The position numbers and the translations under genes were made by a program. Shown here piece after piece: positions 26,002-27,304 of a stretch of 27,304 nt of DNA. Numbering within the stretch: the stretch's first letter is position 1; each line of letters begins with the position of its first letter. The notes below the pieces were generated by a model. That model saw nothing but the letters and a program-made list of their open reading frames with translations. It ran no database searches and had not been told where the DNA came from. The stretch covers positions 1-27,304 of IMG/VR virus record IMGVR_UViG_3300034062_004334. One strand, 5' to 3'. Source of the stretch: a virus.

Positions 26002-26259
26002 ATGGAATGGATTAGTTTTTTCGGTCCTAGACGCCCTATCAACGGCCAAAAGGTTTATTACTTTGGCGAGTATATTGGTGTGTGGCAGGGAAGGTACGAG
26101 ATTCATCGTGATGATCCGGTGAGCGAACATATCTTGATTTGTGAAGAAACTCCAGGTATAGTAGATCGTATGGATGCTCCGTGGTGGATGCCATATGAGG
26201 GACAACCAAAACCAAAACGACCAGAAAGTGACTACCCAAAGGATTATCCACATGGCTAA
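26002..26259 (+). CDS. hypothetical phage protein (85 aa)
   Basis: MEWISFFGPRRPINGQKVYY, then 'FGEYIGVWQGRYE' and DRMDAPWWMPYEGQPKPKRP, match a recurring small phage protein pattern with a Pro-rich tail (ESDYPKDYPHG); the function is unknown. AAAGG lies before ATG 26002. The end overlaps the next start by 8 bases. Confidence 0.75.
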   Translation: MEWISFFGPRRPINGQKVYYFGEYIGVWQGRYEIHRDDPVSEHILICEETPGIVDRMDAPWWMPYEGQPKPKRPESDYPKDYPHG

Positions 26260-26464
26260 AAACTTTAAGGATTTGCACACTATCGACGCGAAGGATATGA
26301 CACGCGATCAGGCTATGATCTATGTGATTAACTTCTTTAACTCTCGTATGGCTACTATGAGTAATAGCCATAGAAATAAAGTTAAAGAGGTTATTGGACT
26401 GCATGAGATTGGTACTAGCGAACTAGTTAACAAGTATCTGGAGTTAGTTCTTGAAAACTCTTGA
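26252..26464 (+). CDS. hypothetical helical protein (70 aa)
   Basis: ATG 26252 follows AAAGGA at 7 bases and lies inside the end of the previous gene; the longer frame has no ribosome site. MAKNFKDLHTIDAKDMTRDQ and HRNKVKEVIGLHEIGTSELV are helical and basic. No family is recognised. Confidence 0.7.
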   Translation: MAKNFKDLHTIDAKDMTRDQAMIYVINFFNSRMATMSNSHRNKVKEVIGLHEIGTSELVNKYLELVLENS

Positions 26465-26573
26465 CAATGTTTGTGCTTGTGGTAACTGTAATGAACTTTG
26501 CTATATGCTAGATAAGCATGAGGTTTTTTGGAGTTTTTGTGCCGATTGCTACTGGTGGTATCTAAAGTATTGA
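26451..26573 (+). CDS. possible Cys-rich miniprotein with TTG start (40 aa)
   Basis: A TTG at 26451 with GGAG 7 bases upstream opens a 40-codon frame: KTLDNVCACGNCNELCYMLD and VFWSFCADCYWWYLKY. Six cysteines in CxCxxCxxxC...CxxC spacing suggest zinc binding. It overlaps the previous gene by 14 bases, and its stop lies in the hairpin of module 17. The unusual start keeps confidence moderate. Confidence 0.5.
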   Translation: MKTLDNVCACGNCNELCYMLDKHEVFWSFCADCYWWYLKY

Positions 26574-26689
26574 AGCGTAAGACTTTAGAGAGAACCGGGG
26601 CGGCCGGATTTGACGTAAACTCTTATCTATCAACCACTTAGGATTTTTTAAAGAAAACCCTTGACACTGACCGATAATAGAAGTATACT
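26561..26689 (+). promoter_or_regulatory. regulatory module copy 17 with promoter
   Basis: Here the hairpin is CTAAAGT/ACTTTAG (26562-26568 with 26582-26588). CGGGGCGGCCGG, GACGTAAACTCTTATC, ACCACTTAGG and ATTTTTTAAAG follow. The promoter is TTGACA (26661-26666), N17 with CCGATAATAG, and TATACT (26684-26689). It drives the structured RNA at 26697. Confidence 0.85.
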
Positions 26690-26696
26690 TAGGGAA

Positions 26697-26784
26697 ACAA
26701 GTGGGTGGGCCGTTGGCAGAATGATATCAAAGAAGCCACGGTTAAATGGCGGTCGAGTATGGCTCAACCCAACGCTTGTCTTTC
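26697..26784 (+). ncRNA. candidate structured RNA
   Basis: Directly after the promoter, TGGGT-GGG (26702-26709) pairs with CTC-A-ACCCA (26763-26771, one bulged A). Inside, CCGTTGGC pairs with GCCACGG (26710-26717 with 26735-26741, one bulge). CGTTGGCAGA also occurs in tRNA-like RNA 1. A frame of about 45 codons crosses it but runs through the following repeat and promoter, so it is unlikely to be coding. The function is unknown. Confidence 0.4.
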
Positions 26785-26866
26785 CTAATCCTACGGATTT
26801 GGCTGGGGTGGCTGTAGTCAGCGAAAGTTTAAAGGTCTTGACAAGGTTTAGCCGATAAGGTATAAT
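26785..26866 (+). promoter_or_regulatory. hairpin, GTAGTCAGC element and promoter, copy 3
   Basis: The hairpin AATCC-TAC-GGATT (26787-26799), TGGCTGGGGTGGCT, GTAGTCAGC (26814-26822) and AAAGTTT are followed by TTGACA (26838-26843), N17 with CCGATAAGG, and TATAAT (26861-26866). It closely matches 22332-22412. Confidence 0.85.
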
Positions 26867-26890
26867 GATAGCACACTTACGAGAACAAAA

Positions 26891-27034
26891 ATGAAGATTA
26901 ATATTGTGATTGAATCTAGTAATATCTTTGATGCTGACCAGTTTATTGATTGGCTTAATGACGAGTTAAGTATGGGAAATATGGGTACTGACGCCGACAC
27001 TGTGGCTACTGGTTATACTATTATTGAAGAATAA
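26891..27034 (+). CDS. hypothetical protein (47 aa)
   Basis: MKINIVIESSNIFDADQFID, then WLNDELSMGNMGTDADTVAT, is acidic and mixed alpha/beta. GAGAAC is a weak ribosome site, but a perfect TATAAT promoter is 25 bases upstream. It is followed 1 base later by the next ATG. No family is recognised. Confidence 0.7.
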   Translation: MKINIVIESSNIFDADQFIDWLNDELSMGNMGTDADTVATGYTIIEE

Positions 27035-27035
27035 A

Positions 27036-27304
27036 ATGAAACAGAATAAACTACATGGAGAAGTTCGATTTCATTTGAGCAACGGGGCTCATTATATGCA
27101 CTGGCAAATAAAAGTTAAACAGGGTGGAGAAACAGTTGATGTATACTATGTTGACCCCAAAAAATATCAGTTAGAAATGCGGGGCTGTATATTGTGGAAT
27201 AGGCCGAATAAGGCTAAACAAGTATTTGAGAATGGTGTGCATGATGTTAGTGGGTGGGTGCGATGTGAAGAAGTTATGCTGAGGAAGGATTTTTATCCAT
27301 CTCT
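27036..27304 (+). CDS. phage hypothetical protein, 3' end beyond window
   Basis: The frame from ATG 27036 is open to the window end (about 89 residues). MKQNKLHGEVRFHLSNGAHY, then VYYVDPKKYQLEMRGCILWN and GWVRCEEVML, resemble a small family of phage proteins that carry 'M..C.L.N.P..A..I..G....V..WV.C'. The function is unknown. Confidence 0.75.
   Translation, partial: MKQNKLHGEVRFHLSNGAHYMHWQIKVKQGGETVDVYYVDPKKYQLEMRGCILWNRPNKAKQVFENGVHDVSGWVRCEEVMLRKDFYPS

Noticed and set aside
26461-26492. Promoter from TTGACA at 26461, which contains a TGA stop
   Set aside because: No -10 box lies at 16-18 bases; the nearest TGTAAT is 20 bases away.
12779-26689. CRISPR array
   Set aside because: The repeats are about 120-160 bp, diverged, spaced by 0.3-1.3 kb and separated by genes, without uniform spacers or cas genes.
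26701-26775. tRNA at 26.7 kb
   Set aside because: The helix GGGT/ACCC and internal stem are present, but there is no T-loop TTCRA and no anticodon arm with U33, so I list it only as structured RNA.
26661-26858. Open frame of 65 codons across module 17 and the structured RNA
   Set aside because: It runs through a promoter, an RNA-like region and the GTAGTCAGC repeat, which is non-coding at 22332 and 18452; there is no ribosome site at the start.

Overview
The window looks like part of a tailed double-stranded DNA phage genome (Caudoviricetes). A head-gene block with a large terminase, a portal, a maturation protease/scaffold and a capsid protein lies on one strand. Dozens of very small, mostly unrecognisable genes lie on the other. 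I cannot name the host. Promoters of TTGACA/TATAAT type and AAGGAG-type ribosome sites point to an ordinary bacterial sigma-70 host. A tyrosine-rich secreted protein and a mixed GC content vaguely recall planctomycete-type genomes, but that is only a guess.

Left arm (1-11944, minus strand, AT-rich). In transcription order: a 51-aa starter gene, a sigma-factor-like protein with a cysteine-rich insert, an HTH/coiled-coil protein, a GDP-mannose 4,6-dehydratase, an HNH nuclease, an ERCC4-type nuclease, an unknown protein, the large terminase, the portal, a protease-scaffold fusion with an internal scaffold start, a probable decoration protein, the capsid protein and a terminator. Two virion-type genes then run off the left edge. 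Most genes overlap or nearly touch. The gaps that exist carry TATAAT/TATAAA boxes without a TTGACA box, which may be late promoters.

Divergence point (11945-12027). An HTH/AT-hook protein and a small secreted protein start to the right and end at a clear terminator (about 12590-12621).

Right arm (12.7-27.3 kb, plus strand). Roughly 45 genes of 20-170 codons are arranged as short cassettes. Seventeen of the spaces between cassettes hold a diverged copy of one module of about 120-160 bp: a hairpin at the end of the previous gene, a GC-rich block, TAAGACTTTA/GTAAACTCTTA boxes, an A/T-tract and a strong TTGACA-N16/17-TAGAAT promoter, usually with CGATAATAG in its spacer. Thirteen further promoters without the full module lie between, so I count about 30 forward promoters in 15 kb and none of this type in the left arm. 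Recognisable products are an HU/IHF-like protein, a ribosomal bL12 C-terminal-domain-like protein, a DUF1281-like protein, a possible PD-(D/E)XK nuclease, several zinc-ribbon miniproteins, a set of small SH3/KOW-like proteins and a hyperacidic protein.

RNA genes. A normal tRNA-Glu(UUC) lies at 22250-22321. An ORF-free stretch of about 0.9 kb (23.5-24.4 kb) contains three promoter-driven tRNA-like RNAs with acceptor helices and TTCGA T-loops but abnormal arms and insertions, plus other inverted repeats. A further structured leader lies near 26.7 kb. The iterated regulatory module and the odd tRNA-like cluster are the strongest candidates for something undescribed.
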